From Prevotella sp. (GTDB taxonomy: Bacteria; Bacteroidota; Bacteroidia; Bacteroidales; Bacteroidaceae): a stretch of 64,000 nucleotides of DNA. Location: the NCBI GenBank assembly GCA_016286995.1, contig JAEEVA010000005.1:38769-102768 (forward strand). The letters run 5' to 3'. The notes under the pieces are model-generated. The model was not told where the DNA came from and did no database searches. It saw only the letters and a program-made list of their open reading frames with translations. Below, piece after piece: positions 35,702 through 44,686 of the stretch (within the stretch, counting starts at the first letter, position 1; each line of letters opens with the position of its first letter). The position numbers and the translations under genes were made by a program.

Positions 35702-37177
35702 TTATTTCACCAAGAACTTGCGACCAGCTTGGATGACAACACCACGATAGCTGTCGTCCACGCGCTGGCCACGCAGGTTGTAGCGAGGCATGTTGGCTAC
35801 GGGCTGACCAGCATCAAAACTCAGGGCCTCAATGCCCGACGCGCCACCGTATTCGTAGCAGCCCAGGTCGGGAGCCGTGCCATTGTACGTCAGATAGTCG
35901 TTGATACACTCGCCTGAGAAAGTCAGGTCGGCATATTTCTTACCCGTATTGATGAGGTTCGTAGCCGTGCCCTTCAGGTGGAACTGGGTGGTCTCAGCCA
36001 GCGTACCATCGGCATTGCGCTCAGCATAGATGATGTTCTCGATATCCAGACCTTCGAAGTCTGCCTCTGACGTGCTGAAACCAGTATTCCATGTATTGTT
36101 ACCCTGATGAACAGTAGCACCGTCGTACCTATCCCAATCCTTACCGCCACTTCTGTGTTTCAGGGCGACATTGTTGTAAATGTCGAGCGTGTAGGCGTAT
36201 TGGTTGCCGAAACCATAGTTATACTTGTTGTCGCAGGCCGTACAGTTGATGACCATCATCTTGCCGGCATTATTGTTCTGGTCGAAACCCTTGCTGCGAT
36301 GACCGACAGCCAGACAGCGGTATAGTTCGCAGTCGTGCTGGGTACCCTTGCCACCCACCTTGAAACCGTTGGGGTTGCCACCATTGGCAAAGTTCGACAA
36401 ATCCTTGCCAGAGAAACAGGCCAAGTCCTTGTCCTTGCCTGTGGCACGGGGATGTTGCGACAGGTCGAACGTGGCAGGACCGTTGTTGTACGCAATGCAG
36501 TTGATATATACCGTCGGTGTACCACTGGTGACGCGCTGGAACGAGTCCCAGCCGTCATCGCTGTTGCCCCACGCACGGCATCCGATATAGATGTTGCCCG
36601 GACAGGCGTTGCCCTGCTTGTCGGCAAAACCGTCGGCATTACCACCATTGTCCTGATAGTCGAAATTCTCGTGCGAGTCGCAGTTAATGACCATATTGTG
36701 GCCACCGCTACGCAACTGGACGCCAGCATTGCAGCACCCATAGACGTCGATATTCTCCAAGATGCAATACTTGGCTTCCTCAAGCCAGATGCCCTTGTAG
36801 CCAGCATAGCGCACGGTGACACCCTTGATGTGGACATAGTTGCCCTTCACCACCACACCATTATTGCCACTGCCATTCGCCTGATTACGAAAATCGAGAA
36901 TGGGCTTAGCGTCACCATAAGGGCAAATGGTGTACATATTGCCATCAGCTCCTGACTTGTTGATGGACACCTGCTGACTGAAATTATACTGCCCGTCCAG
37001 CAAGTAGAGCACGTCGCCACCTTTCAACTTATTTAGCACGGTAGAATTCAACTTGCCAGGCGAGTTCAATGTGTAGTTACTGCCTGAACCGTCGGGCGAT
37101 ACATAATAATCTGTAGCCTGAACATTCATTGTTGCCAGCGTCAAGGCAGCAACCAGCCATAAAAATTTTTGTCTCAT
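35702..37177 (-). CDS. Pectate lyase, polysaccharide lyase family 9
   Basis: This 491-aa secreted beta-helix lyase acts on pectate. A signal peptide (MRQKFLWLVAALTLATMNVQA) is followed by TDYYVSPDGSGSNYTLNSPG. The calcium-site aspartates are visible in GGNADGFADKQGN and GNSDDGWDSF, and the probable catalytic base lysine in NPNGFKVGGKG. The C-terminal tag YNLRGQRVDDSYRGVVI with a basic end matches the one on PL1. It is convergent with PL1. No promoter with TTTGC is seen before its start; the tRNA-Leu unit lies just upstream on the same strand, so read-through from there is possible. Confidence 0.9.
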   Translation of the reverse strand: MRQKFLWLVAALTLATMNVQATDYYVSPDGSGSNYTLNSPGKLNSTVLNKLKGGDVLYLLDGQYNFSQQVSINKSGADGNMYTICPYGDAKPILDFRNQANGSGNNGVVVKGNYVHIKGVTVRYAGYKGIWLEEAKYCILENIDVYGCCNAGVQLRSGGHNMVINCDSHENFDYQDNGGNADGFADKQGNACPGNIYIGCRAWGNSDDGWDSFQRVTSGTPTVYINCIAYNNGPATFDLSQHPRATGKDKDLACFSGKDLSNFANGGNPNGFKVGGKGTQHDCELYRCLAVGHRSKGFDQNNNAGKMMVINCTACDNKYNYGFGNQYAYTLDIYNNVALKHRSGGKDWDRYDGATVHQGNNTWNTGFSTSEADFEGLDIENIIYAERNADGTLAETTQFHLKGTATNLINTGKKYADLTFSGECINDYLTYNGTAPDLGCYEYGGASGIEALSFDAGQPVANMPRYNLRGQRVDDSYRGVVIQAGRKFLVK

Positions 37178-37214
37178 AGTGTTACTCTTTCAGTAGTTTT
37201 TTGTTTTAGTAGGG

Positions 37215-37296
37215 TGCGCCTGACAGGACTCGAACCTGCACGCCGTGAAACATTAGATCCTAAGTCTAACGCGTCTACCAATTCCGCCACAGGCGC
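37215..37296 (-). tRNA. tRNA-Leu (anticodon UAG)
   Basis: The minus strand folds as a class II tRNA of 82 nt. The acceptor stem is GCGCCTG with CAGGCGC, the anticodon stem is TTAGA/TCTAA with loop CTTAGGA (anticodon TAG), there is a variable arm, and the T arm contains GGTTCGAGTCC. The 3' CCA is not encoded (ACCC follows). A promoter box TACCTTTGC lies upstream at 37328-37336. Confidence 0.93.
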
Positions 37297-37327
37297 AAAA
37301 AAAATGAGCGTTGAACGTTTAGCGGCT

Positions 37328-37455
37328 GCAAAGGTACGAATAAGCGAGCAAAAAACCAAATAAAATTTGAGTTTTTTCGAGCGAGAGTACTTTCGACGAA
37401 GTCAGAGGTACGAATAAGCGAGCAAAAAAACAAATAAAATTTGAGTTTTTCAAAG
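37328..37455. repeat. Promoter-bearing dispersed repeat, two tandem copies
   Basis: Two copies (starting near 37333 and 37407, 74 nt apart) of GGTACGAATAAGCGAGCAAA followed by CAAATAAAATTTGAG. Copy 1 supplies the tRNA-Leu promoter (-7 box 37328-37336; CAAA = -33 at 37357-37360). Copy 2 supplies TTTG at 37440-37443, the -33 element of the plus-strand promoter at 37464-37472. Confidence 0.75.
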
Positions 37456-37463
37456 AAAATAAC

Positions 37464-37472
37464 TACCTTTGC
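37464..37472 (+). promoter_or_regulatory. -7 promoter box for the 37502 gene
   Basis: TACCTTTGC with TTTG 20 nt upstream (37440-37443) matches the full Bacteroidetes promoter, 29 nt before ATG 37502. Confidence 0.7.
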
Positions 37473-37501
37473 ACCCAAAATAAGTAAAACAACAAAAGAC
37501 A

Positions 37502-38116
37502 ATGAGTTTTTTTAGTAAGCTATTCGGAAAGAAAGAAGAAGGGGAAAAGGCAGGGGGCATGGAGGATTTCATGACTCTGATACGTGTGTATTTTCAAGCC
37601 GTGATGGCAGCTGACCTGGGCATTTCAAACCTGGCAGCACTGCCAGACCTGCGTGTTTTCAAGGCCACGCTGAAGGTGCCGACACAAAACAACCGCCTTG
37701 GACTGGCCGAGAAGTCAAAGTGCAAGAAGATGCTCAAGGAACTCTACGGTATGGATGACGACTTCACCAAGGAAATTGACCAGAGCATCCGCAAGCGTTG
37801 CAAGAAACCTCAGGACATACAAGCCTACATGTATCAGTTCAGTGGGTTTACACAGGACCTGATGATGCTCACGGGCAATCTGATGAAGTTCAAGTTACGC
37901 GTACCCAGCATCTTCAAAAGTGCAATCCGTACGATGACAGAGAAAACGGTAAACGACATCTTCAACAAGAACGATTTCACCGATGCCAGTGTCATGAAGA
38001 CCGTCGTGGCCATCCGCCAGTATGCCCAGAAGTTGGGTTTCTCGCAGCAGTGGACTACCAACTTCGTTTATAAGGTGGTGATGCTGGCCAAGAAGGAACC
38101 CAAACCAAAGGAGTAA
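37502..38116 (+). CDS. Conserved hypothetical cytoplasmic protein
   Basis: I do not recognise this 204-aa protein. It has no signal peptide. It begins MSFFSKLFGKKEEGEKAGGM, a short basic amphipathic start, then a helix-rich body (DFMTLIRVYFQAVMAADLG) and a Lys-rich end. A run of similar helices (KSAIRTMTEKTVNDIFNKNDF) suggests an all-alpha fold. It has its own good promoter and precedes the ZapB-like/zapA/rny genes but is separated by an inverted repeat and a second promoter. The role is unknown. Confidence 0.75.
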   Translation: MSFFSKLFGKKEEGEKAGGMEDFMTLIRVYFQAVMAADLGISNLAALPDLRVFKATLKVPTQNNRLGLAEKSKCKKMLKELYGMDDDFTKEIDQSIRKRCKKPQDIQAYMYQFSGFTQDLMMLTGNLMKFKLRVPSIFKSAIRTMTEKTVNDIFNKNDFTDASVMKTVVAIRQYAQKLGFSQQWTTNFVYKVVMLAKKEPKPKE

Positions 38117-38139
38117 ATGATTGAAGATTGAACATTGAG

Positions 38140-38246
38140 CATTTTCCATTGAGCATTGAACACTGAAGATTGACCTTTAAATGAATGGCAAGATGTTAAA
38201 AAATAATAATGTTCAATGCTCAATGTTCAATGTTCAATGGAAAATG
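38140..38246. repeat. Inverted repeat before the ZapB-like gene
   Basis: 38140-38161 and 38225-38246 are inverted copies with 21 of 22 bases matching, built from ATTGAACATTGAGC-type tandem units. The right arm ends 2 nt before the -7 box at 38249. Confidence 0.7.
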
Positions 38247-38248
38247 CC

Positions 38249-38256
38249 TACCTTTG
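38249..38256 (+). promoter_or_regulatory. -7 promoter box for the ZapB-like/zapA/rny operon
   Basis: TACCTTTG lies 19 nt before ATG 38276. Confidence 0.6.
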
Positions 38257-38275
38257 TGGGATAAAGTGAGGTAGT

Positions 38276-38575
38276 ATGACAGCTAACGAGAAGACTATAG
38301 CAGCATTTGAGACCCGCATACGGCAGATGATTCTCCGATTCCAGCAGTTGAAGAAGGAGAACGAAGACCTGTATGGTATGGTGCAGAAGGGTGAGCAGGA
38401 ATTGGCTCAGTTGCGCGAAAAGTTGGAACAGCAGCAGAATGACTACAACTCACTGAAAATGGCTAAGATGATCGAGATTACCGACGGCGACCTCAGCGGT
38501 GCCAAGGAACGGTTGTCAAAGCTCATCCGCGACGTCAACAAATGCATTGCGATCCTGAGCGATGAAAATCAGTAA
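38276..38575 (+). CDS. Small coiled-coil protein, ZapB-like
   Basis: This 99-aa protein has a long heptad-rich coiled coil (RFQQLKKENEDLYGMVQKG, QLREKLEQQQNDYNSL) followed by a short conserved tail (ITDGDLSGAKERLSKLIRD). It has no signal peptide. It starts the operon with zapA (15 nt gap) and rny. The position and coiled coil are consistent with a cell-division factor analogous to ZapB, but homology to E. coli ZapB is not shown by sequence alone. Confidence 0.75.
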   Translation: MTANEKTIAAFETRIRQMILRFQQLKKENEDLYGMVQKGEQELAQLREKLEQQQNDYNSLKMAKMIEITDGDLSGAKERLSKLIRDVNKCIAILSDENQ

Positions 38576-38590
38576 AAGGAGAGACAAGCT

Positions 38591-38902
38591 ATGGCAGAAC
38601 AGAACAACAACAAACTACATATCAGGCTACACGTCTACGATGAAGATATCGAAGTCGTGATAAACCGTGACGAAGAGGAGTATTATCGCAATGCCGCCAA
38701 ACTCATCACCGACCGCTACAATGCCTATGCACAGGCATATAAGGGACGTAAAAGTGAGCACGTGGTAGGGCTGATGACCCTCATCGATATTGCGCTGATG
38801 TACCAGAAAGAGCGTTCCCACAATGATACCACGCCCTATGATAATGTTCTCGCCAAGTTGACTGCGGAAATTGAGGATGCCCTCAATGAAACAAAAAAGT
38901 AG
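38591..38902 (+). CDS. zapA: Cell division protein ZapA
   Basis: This 103-aa cytoplasmic protein stabilises FtsZ rings. It shows the ZapA fold: an N-terminal beta-strand part (KLHIRLHVYDEDIEVVINRDEEEYYRNAAKLI) then a helix with HVVGLMTLIDIALMYQ. It lies between a coiled-coil partner and rny, a common Bacteroidetes order, and shares their promoter. Confidence 0.85.
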   Translation: MAEQNNNKLHIRLHVYDEDIEVVINRDEEEYYRNAAKLITDRYNAYAQAYKGRKSEHVVGLMTLIDIALMYQKERSHNDTTPYDNVLAKLTAEIEDALNETKK

Positions 38903-38941
38903 CGAAGAACATTATTAACAATATATATACTAAAAACATTT

Positions 38942-40483
38942 ATGAACATTATTGTTGCTATCATCGCCATTGCAGCGGCCCTCATCATTGGAGGTCTCTG
39001 CGGCTATTTGATTTTCCGCTATGTGATAAAAGGAAAATATAATGAGATGATTGAAACAGCCACAAAAGAGGCTGAGGTAATCAAGGAAAAGAAACTGCTC
39101 GAGGTGAAGGAAAAGTTCATCAACAAGAAGAGCGAACTGGAAAAGGAAGTGCAACAGCGCAACCAGCATTTCCAGCAGAGTGAGAACAAACTGAAGCAGC
39201 GCGAGATTTCCCTGAACCAGCGTCAGGAAGAGCTGGGACGTCGCAAGAACGACCTCGACAATCAGCAGACACGCATCGACAACGAGAAGAAAGTGCTGAC
39301 GCTGAAGCAGGAAGAACTCGAGAAGATGCAGCTTCAGGAGCGTGCCAAACTTGAAGAACTGTCTGGACTCAGTGCCGACGAAGCCAAAGCACGTTTGGTG
39401 GAATCACTGAAGGACGAGGCCAAGACCGATGCTGCCGCCTACATCAACGAGATCATGGACGAGGCCAAGCTCAACGCCAATGCCCAGGCCAAGAAAATCA
39501 TTATCCAGACAATTCAGCGTGTGGCTACTGAGACGGCTGTCGAGAATTCGGTCAGCGTGTTCCATATCGACAACGACGACGTCAAAGGACGTGTCATTGG
39601 TCGTGAGGGTAGAAACATTCGTGCTCTGGAAGCTGCCTGTGGCGTAGAAATCGTCGTCGACGACACGCCAGAAGCCATTGTCATCAGTGCCTTCGACCCC
39701 ATTCGTCGTGAGACCTGCCGTCTGGCCCTACACCAACTGGTGGCTGACGGACGTATCCATCCTGCACGCATCGAGGAGGTTGTTGCCAAGGTCAAGAAGC
39801 AGCTTGAGAACGAGATTATCGAGACCGGTAAGCGCACCACTATCGACCTTGGTATCCACGGCCTGCACCCAGAACTTATCCGAATCATCGGTAAGATGAA
39901 GTACCGTTCCTCTTACGGTCAGAACCTATTGCAGCATGCCCGCGAAACGGCTAATCTTTGTGCTGTGATGGCTGCCGAGCTGGGGCTGAATCCAAAGAAG
40001 GCCAAGCGTGCCGGACTGTTGCACGATATCGGTAAGGTGCCCGACGAAGACACAGATGATCCCCACGCTATCTACGGTGCCAAGATTGCCGAGAAGTTCA
40101 AGGAGAAGCCCGACATCTGCAATGCGATTGGTGCCCACCACGACGAGATGGAGATGCAAACGTTGCTGGCTCCCATCGTACAGATCTGCGACGCCATCAG
40201 TGGTGCCCGTCCTGGTGCCCGCCGTGAAATCGTTGAGGCATATATCAAACGTCTGAACGACCTTGAGGCCATCGCCATGAGCTATCCTGGCGTCACAAAG
40301 ACCTATGCTATTCAGGCTGGTCGTGAACTGCGTGTCATCGTTGGTGCCGACAAGATGAGTGATGCTGAGACGGAAGCTCTGAGCGGTGAAATTGCCACCA
40401 AGATTCAGAATGAAATGACCTATCCCGGTCAGGTGAAAATTACCGTCATTCGCGAAACCCGCAGCGTGGCCTATGCCAAGTAA
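38942..40483 (+). CDS. rny: Ribonuclease Y
   Basis: This is a membrane-anchored endoribonuclease that starts mRNA decay. The 513-aa protein has an N-terminal TM helix (about 3-25), a long coiled coil (about 30-190), a KH domain ([26 protein letters not shown], about 217-240) and an HD domain with [23 protein letters not shown] and AHHDEME. The length matches the family. It is the last gene of the zapA operon and is followed by a strong terminator at 40509. Confidence 0.96.
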   Translation: MNIIVAIIAIAAALIIGGLCGYLIFRYVIKGKYNEMIETATKEAEVIKEKKLLEVKEKFINKKSELEKEVQQRNQHFQQSENKLKQREISLNQRQEELGRRKNDLDNQQTRIDNEKKVLTLKQEELEKMQLQERAKLEELSGLSADEAKARLVESLKDEAKTDAAAYINEIMDEAKLNANAQAKKIIIQTIQRVATETAVENSVSVFHIDNDDVKGRVIGREGRNIRALEAACGVEIVVDDTPEAIVISAFDPIRRETCRLALHQLVADGRIHPARIEEVVAKVKKQLENEIIETGKRTTIDLGIHGLHPELIRIIGKMKYRSSYGQNLLQHARETANLCAVMAAELGLNPKKAKRAGLLHDIGKVPDEDTDDPHAIYGAKIAEKFKEKPDICNAIGAHHDEMEMQTLLAPIVQICDAISGARPGARREIVEAYIKRLNDLEAIAMSYPGVTKTYAIQAGRELRVIVGADKMSDAETEALSGEIATKIQNEMTYPGQVKITVIRETRSVAYAK

Positions 40484-40508
40484 TAACGAAAACGGAAAAG
40501 AAAAAGAA

Positions 40509-40539
40509 AAAGAGACCCGCGTGGGTCTCTTTCTTTTTG
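40509..40539. terminator. Bidirectional terminator between rny and tRNA-Val
   Basis: AAAGAGACCC pairs with GGGTCTCTTT around a GCGT loop. T-rich runs follow on both strands, so it can serve rny (+) and tRNA-Val (-). Confidence 0.88.
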
Positions 40540-40543
40540 TTGG

Positions 40544-40618
40544 TAGGGACGATCGGGCTCGAACCGATGACCTCTGCAATGTGACTGCAGCGCTCTAAAC
40601 CAACTGGGCTACGCCCCT
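40544..40618 (-). tRNA. tRNA-Val (anticodon CAC)
   Basis: 75-nt minus-strand tRNA. Acceptor stem AGGGGCG with CGTCCCT, anticodon stem CTGCA/TGCAG with loop GTCACAT (anticodon CAC, reads GUG), T arm GGTTCGAGCC. A CCA end is encoded at 40541-40543. A -7 box (TACCTTTGC) lies upstream at about 40636-40644 on the minus strand. Confidence 0.92.
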
Positions 40619-40648
40619 ATCATTTCAAATGCGGATGCAAAGGTACGA

Positions 40649-40762
40649 AGAAAAATTAAAAATTAAACATTAAAAATTAAAAATTTGCTGCCGCCCCCGC
40701 TTTTTAACATTCCTTTACTTCTTCAATTCTCAATTCCCAATTATCAATTTTCAATTCTCAAT
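40649..40762. repeat. AAAATTAA / TCAATTC tandem repeats with GC-cored motif
   Basis: AAAATTA units, AAATTTGCTGCCGC (40681-40694) and TCAATTC/TCAATTA units fill the gap between tRNA-Val and mltG. Confidence 0.7.
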
Positions 40763-41788
40763 TTACTTAATCCCCCTCTCATTCAAGGCCTTGCTGTATT
40801 TCGCGGCATTCAGCAGATGCTCCTTATAGGTAGTTGCAAAGTTGTGGGTGCCTGAAAAGTCCTCTTTAGCACACATATACAAGTAGTCGTGGTCAGCATG
40901 GTTCAGCACGGCGTCGATGCCCTTGATGCTCGCAATCTTGATAGGACCAGGGGGTAGCCCTTCGTTGCGATAGGTGTTGTATGGCGAATCAATGGTCAAC
41001 AGATTCTGCCAAATGCGCTTTAGTTCAAACTGTTTCAAGGCAAACTTGATAGTAGGGTCGGCCTGCAGGGGCATACCCTTCTTCAGGCGGTTCAGATACA
41101 TGCCGGCTATCATGGGTTTCTCAGCAGTATTGGCTGTTTCCTCGTCGATGATGCTCGCCAAGGTGCATATCTCAACGGGCGTCAGTTGCATCTGTGCCGC
41201 CTTGCTCTCGCGGTCACCCCTCCAGAAACGGTCATGTTCCTTCTGCATGCGTTCCAGCAGGCCGTCTACACTGGTATTCCAGTACACCTCGTAGGTATTA
41301 GGCACAAACATAGCGGCAATCGTAGCTGTATCATAGCCATAGTGCTGACATATCTCCTCACTCAGCAGAGCTTCGGCCACCGTCACCGAGTCCATCATCA
41401 GCTTCTGACCAAGATAACTGGCCAGACGGTCCATCGTGCGCACCTCTGGGATGGTCAGTTTGACACTGCTCTGCTGACCGTTGCGCAGACGGCGGAACGT
41501 CTTCAGCGCACCTTCGCCAGGATTGATGGCATAGCGTCCTGTGCGGATATTCTTACCATAGTCGGTATGGCGCATCAATGTCTTCAGTCCAGCCATCGCC
41601 ATTTTATTGGCCACGGGACTCACCTTGGCAAATACCGAATCCTGAGTATCGTCGTCATCGATAAAGACATATTCCACTTGCTCCGAACGTGATAGAGAGG
41701 AGAACATCACGAACAGTGCCAGACCGATGGCAAGCAATACACACGCCGCAGCCACATACAAATATACCTTAGAATCAAACTTTTTCAT
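40763..41788 (-). CDS. mltG: Endolytic peptidoglycan transglycosylase MltG
   Basis: This single-pass inner-membrane enzyme cuts nascent glycan strands. The 341-aa form has a TM helix (about 9-31, YLYVAAACVLLAIGLALFV) and a YceG domain with MLVPNTYEVYW-type spacing (AAMFVPNTYEVYWNTS), the catalytic-Glu region LASIIDEETANTAEKPMI and the terminal YNTYRNEGLPPGPI. ATG 41788 was chosen instead of the GTG at 41800. The minus-strand box TATCTTTGC lies at 41811-41819. Confidence 0.92.
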   Translation of the reverse strand: MKKFDSKVYLYVAAACVLLAIGLALFVMFSSLSRSEQVEYVFIDDDDTQDSVFAKVSPVANKMAMAGLKTLMRHTDYGKNIRTGRYAINPGEGALKTFRRLRNGQQSSVKLTIPEVRTMDRLASYLGQKLMMDSVTVAEALLSEEICQHYGYDTATIAAMFVPNTYEVYWNTSVDGLLERMQKEHDRFWRGDRESKAAQMQLTPVEICTLASIIDEETANTAEKPMIAGMYLNRLKKGMPLQADPTIKFALKQFELKRIWQNLLTIDSPYNTYRNEGLPPGPIKIASIKGIDAVLNHADHDYLYMCAKEDFSGTHNFATTYKEHLLNAAKYSKALNERGIK

Positions 41789-41810
41789 CGTCTTATTCAC
41801 ATTAACGCCT

Positions 41811-41934
41811 GCAAAGATACCAAATTTAGTTCATAGTTCATAGCTCATAGTTCATAATTGTGGGGAATTAACAACTTTTTGCAAAAAAACTATGAATCAT
41901 GAACTATGAACTATGAACTTTTTATTACCTTTGC
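41811..41934. promoter_or_regulatory. Back-to-back promoters of mltG and malQ around an inverted repeat
   Basis: The mltG box (41811-41819, minus) and the malQ box TACCTTTGC (41926-41934, plus) flank two 29-nt arms, 41828-41856 and 41891-41919, which match as inverted copies at 26 of 29 positions. The arms are made of AGTTCAT units. Confidence 0.7.
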
Positions 41935-41954
41935 AAAACCAATGCTAAAAGAAT

Positions 41955-44657
41955 ATGAAACTGAAATTCACCATACATTACAATACAGCATGGGGCGAAA
42001 GCCTGCATGTTGCTATAGATTTCCATAGCCAAGACGGGACCGTGCGCCACCAAAATCTGCTGATGCAGACGGATGACGGCGAGTTGTGGATGCTGGAAAC
42101 ATCGGCACTCATCGGTCGCCAACATCCGCTGTCGCACATCGTATACCGCTATCAAGTGGAAGATGGTGAAGGACGGGTGCTACGCAAGGAGTGGAACATG
42201 ATTCCGCGAATGTACCATTTCGACAGCACGAGGGACTATGTGTTTCCCGACGAATGGCGTGACCGTCCGCTCCCGATGCACCTGTATTCTGCGGCATACC
42301 AGACGACGATGGGAACCTCTTCACCCTTCACTCTTCTCCCTCCTGAAGGTAGGAGTGTAGCACGCAATCACTCTTCACTTTTTACGCCCATTCGCCTGCC
42401 GCTGTTCCGCCGCACCATCATCTTCCGTGTGTCGGCACCACAGCTGAAGGCTGGTCAGGCAGTGGCAGTCTGTGGCAGCCATCCGGCCATCGGCTCGTGG
42501 AACACCAGCCGTTACCAGAAAATGGAATATGCCGGTGAGGGTGAGTGGCTACTGTCGGTGAATGCCCAAGGCTGGCTGCTGCCGATAGAATATAAATATG
42601 TGGTGGTCGATGATGAAAGCCACGAACTGGTGGCATGGGAAGAGGGTGACAACCGCATGGTGTCCGTTGGTTTTGCCGACGGAATTACTAACGAGTTGCC
42701 AGACGGCCAAGTGCTGGTATTATATGGAGGTCATCTGCATCTGCGCGAAGAACTGTGGCGTGCTGCCGGCGTAGCTGTTCCCGTATTCTCGCTGCGTAGC
42801 GAGCACTCGTTTGGCGTAGGTGATTTCGGTGACCTGAAGCGGATAGTTGACTGGGCGGTGGCCACCGGCATGAAGTTCATCCAGATTCTGCCCGTCAACG
42901 ATACTACGACGGATGGTCATTGGCACGACAGCTATCCCTATAATATCATTAGCGTCTTTGCCCTGCATCCGCATTACATCGACTTGGAAGCTGCGGGTTC
43001 GTTGAAGTCTAAAACGCGAATGACACAGTATATGCGCCGCCGTCAGGAGCTGAATGCCTTGCCGTATAGCGACTATGAGGCAGTGGATCGCGTGAAGAAC
43101 GAATACCTTCAGGAGCTCTTTGCCGAACAGGGGGAAAAAGTGATGTCGTCAGATGATTTCAAGGCTTTTGTCAAGGACAACTCAGACTGGCTGAAGAGCT
43201 ACGCATCCTATCTTAGTCCTCAGCCCTCAACTTTCAGCTATTATGTCCAATATCTTCTGCATACGCAACTGAAAGCCGCTTCCGACTATGCCAGGTCTAA
43301 GGGTGTCGTGCTAAAAGGTGACCTGCCCATCGGTGTCAATCGCGACAGTGTAGACACCCATGATTACCCGCAGTTCTTCCACCTCGACTCACAGACAGGC
43401 GCACCACCTGACACTTTCTCGCAACAGGGACAGAATTGGGGATTCCCAACTTACAATTGGATGACGGATAATTGCCAACAGCCAGCACTAAACACTCAAC
43501 ATCCATCATTAATCGACTGGTTCCAGCGACGCCTTAGTCATTTGTCTCAATATTTCGATGCCCTGCGCATTGACCACGTGCTTGGTTTCTTCCGTATTTG
43601 GGAAATACCATACGAAGCTATTGATGGTCTCTTAGGTCATTTCTCACCAGCACTGCCACTGACAGTCGAAGAGATAGAATATTTCGGCCTGCCCTTCCGT
43701 AAGGAACTTTTTACAAAGCCATTCATCAACGACCGGCTCATCGAGCGATTATTTGGCATTCACGCCCAATATGTTCGCGACAGCTTCTTGGTACGCAGGG
43801 CTTATGGTCTCTATGGTCTGAAGGCCGAGTACGACACACAGCGTAAGGTGGCGGCATTCTTTGCCGAACGACGTGACGAGAACAGCCTGTGGATACGCGA
43901 CGGTTTGATGCGACTTGTCAGCAATGTGCTCTTCGTCGAAGATCCCCGCCAGCCAGATATGTACCACCCACGTATCGGCGTGACGTCAGCTCCTGTGTTC
44001 GACGCCCTCTCTGCCGAGGAGAAGGATGCCTTTCTGCGGCTCTACAACAACTATTTCTACCAGCGCCACTCGTTCTTCTGGGGACAGCAGGCCCTGCGCC
44101 GTCTGCCTGCCATCCTAAAGGACTGTCGCATGCTGATTTGTGCCGAAGACCTGGGAATGCTGCCTAACTGTGTGGAACCCGTGCTCGACCAGTTGCGCAT
44201 CCTCACACTCGAAATCCAGCAGATGCCTAAGCAGCAGGGCTTCGAATTTGCACATCTCGAGGCGAATCCCATCCGTAGCGTCTGTACCATCAGTACCCAT
44301 GATATGGCACCGTTGCGACTGTGGTGGCAAGAACAGCCTGAGCGCCGCCAGCGCTACTATGTCACCATGTTGCAGAAGGAGGGACGCGCTCCGGCACAGT
44401 TGCCAGCTCACTTAGCGGAGGAAATCATTGCCCGTCACCTGTACTGCCCCTCCATGCTGTGCATCCTGCAGCTGCAAGACTGGTTGGCCATGGATATGGA
44501 ACTGCGTCGCAAGAATCCCCAAGACGAACGCATCAACGTTCCCAGCGATTCTTACAACCGCTGGCAGTACCGCATGCACCTCACCATCGAGGAACTGCTT
44601 GCTGCCACGAAATATAACAATAAGGTAAAGACCATGATTCAACGTAGTCGTCGATAA
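41955..44657 (+). CDS. malQ: 4-alpha-glucanotransferase with N-terminal starch-binding domains
   Basis: This 900-aa GH77 enzyme rearranges maltodextrins in the cytoplasm. Two N-terminal CBM20-like domains (about 1-120 and 148-255; VCGSHPAIGSWNTSRY) give the DPE2-like layout. The GH77 core has the catalytic Asp in LRIDHVLGFFRIWEIP, the acid/base Glu in CAEDLGMLP and the third Asp in STHDMAPLRLWW. The linker between the two CBMs (about 121-145) is coded by a TTCACTCTTC-type repeat. The gene is divergent from mltG, and gph follows 29 nt later. Confidence 0.92.
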   Translation: MKLKFTIHYNTAWGESLHVAIDFHSQDGTVRHQNLLMQTDDGELWMLETSALIGRQHPLSHIVYRYQVEDGEGRVLRKEWNMIPRMYHFDSTRDYVFPDEWRDRPLPMHLYSAAYQTTMGTSSPFTLLPPEGRSVARNHSSLFTPIRLPLFRRTIIFRVSAPQLKAGQAVAVCGSHPAIGSWNTSRYQKMEYAGEGEWLLSVNAQGWLLPIEYKYVVVDDESHELVAWEEGDNRMVSVGFADGITNELPDGQVLVLYGGHLHLREELWRAAGVAVPVFSLRSEHSFGVGDFGDLKRIVDWAVATGMKFIQILPVNDTTTDGHWHDSYPYNIISVFALHPHYIDLEAAGSLKSKTRMTQYMRRRQELNALPYSDYEAVDRVKNEYLQELFAEQGEKVMSSDDFKAFVKDNSDWLKSYASYLSPQPSTFSYYVQYLLHTQLKAASDYARSKGVVLKGDLPIGVNRDSVDTHDYPQFFHLDSQTGAPPDTFSQQGQNWGFPTYNWMTDNCQQPALNTQHPSLIDWFQRRLSHLSQYFDALRIDHVLGFFRIWEIPYEAIDGLLGHFSPALPLTVEEIEYFGLPFRKELFTKPFINDRLIERLFGIHAQYVRDSFLVRRAYGLYGLKAEYDTQRKVAAFFAERRDENSLWIRDGLMRLVSNVLFVEDPRQPDMYHPRIGVTSAPVFDALSAEEKDAFLRLYNNYFYQRHSFFWGQQALRRLPAILKDCRMLICAEDLGMLPNCVEPVLDQLRILTLEIQQMPKQQGFEFAHLEANPIRSVCTISTHDMAPLRLWWQEQPERRQRYYVTMLQKEGRAPAQLPAHLAEEIIARHLYCPSMLCILQLQDWLAMDMELRRKNPQDERINVPSDSYNRWQYRMHLTIEELLAATKYNNKVKTMIQRSRR
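42316..42386 (+). repeat. TTCACTCTTC-type repeat inside malQ
   Basis: TTCACCCTTCACTCTTC and CACTCTTCACTTTTTA flank a small inverted repeat (CTCCTGAAGGTAGGAG). The whole is read in frame as a Ser/Pro-rich linker between CBM20 domains. Confidence 0.65.
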
Positions 44658-44686
44658 AATAGTAAATTGCAAAAGTCAAACAGCAC

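Noticed and set aside
38903..38941. 6S RNA beside zapA, as in gamma-proteobacteria
   Set aside because: The gap is only 39 nt and has no room for the RNA.
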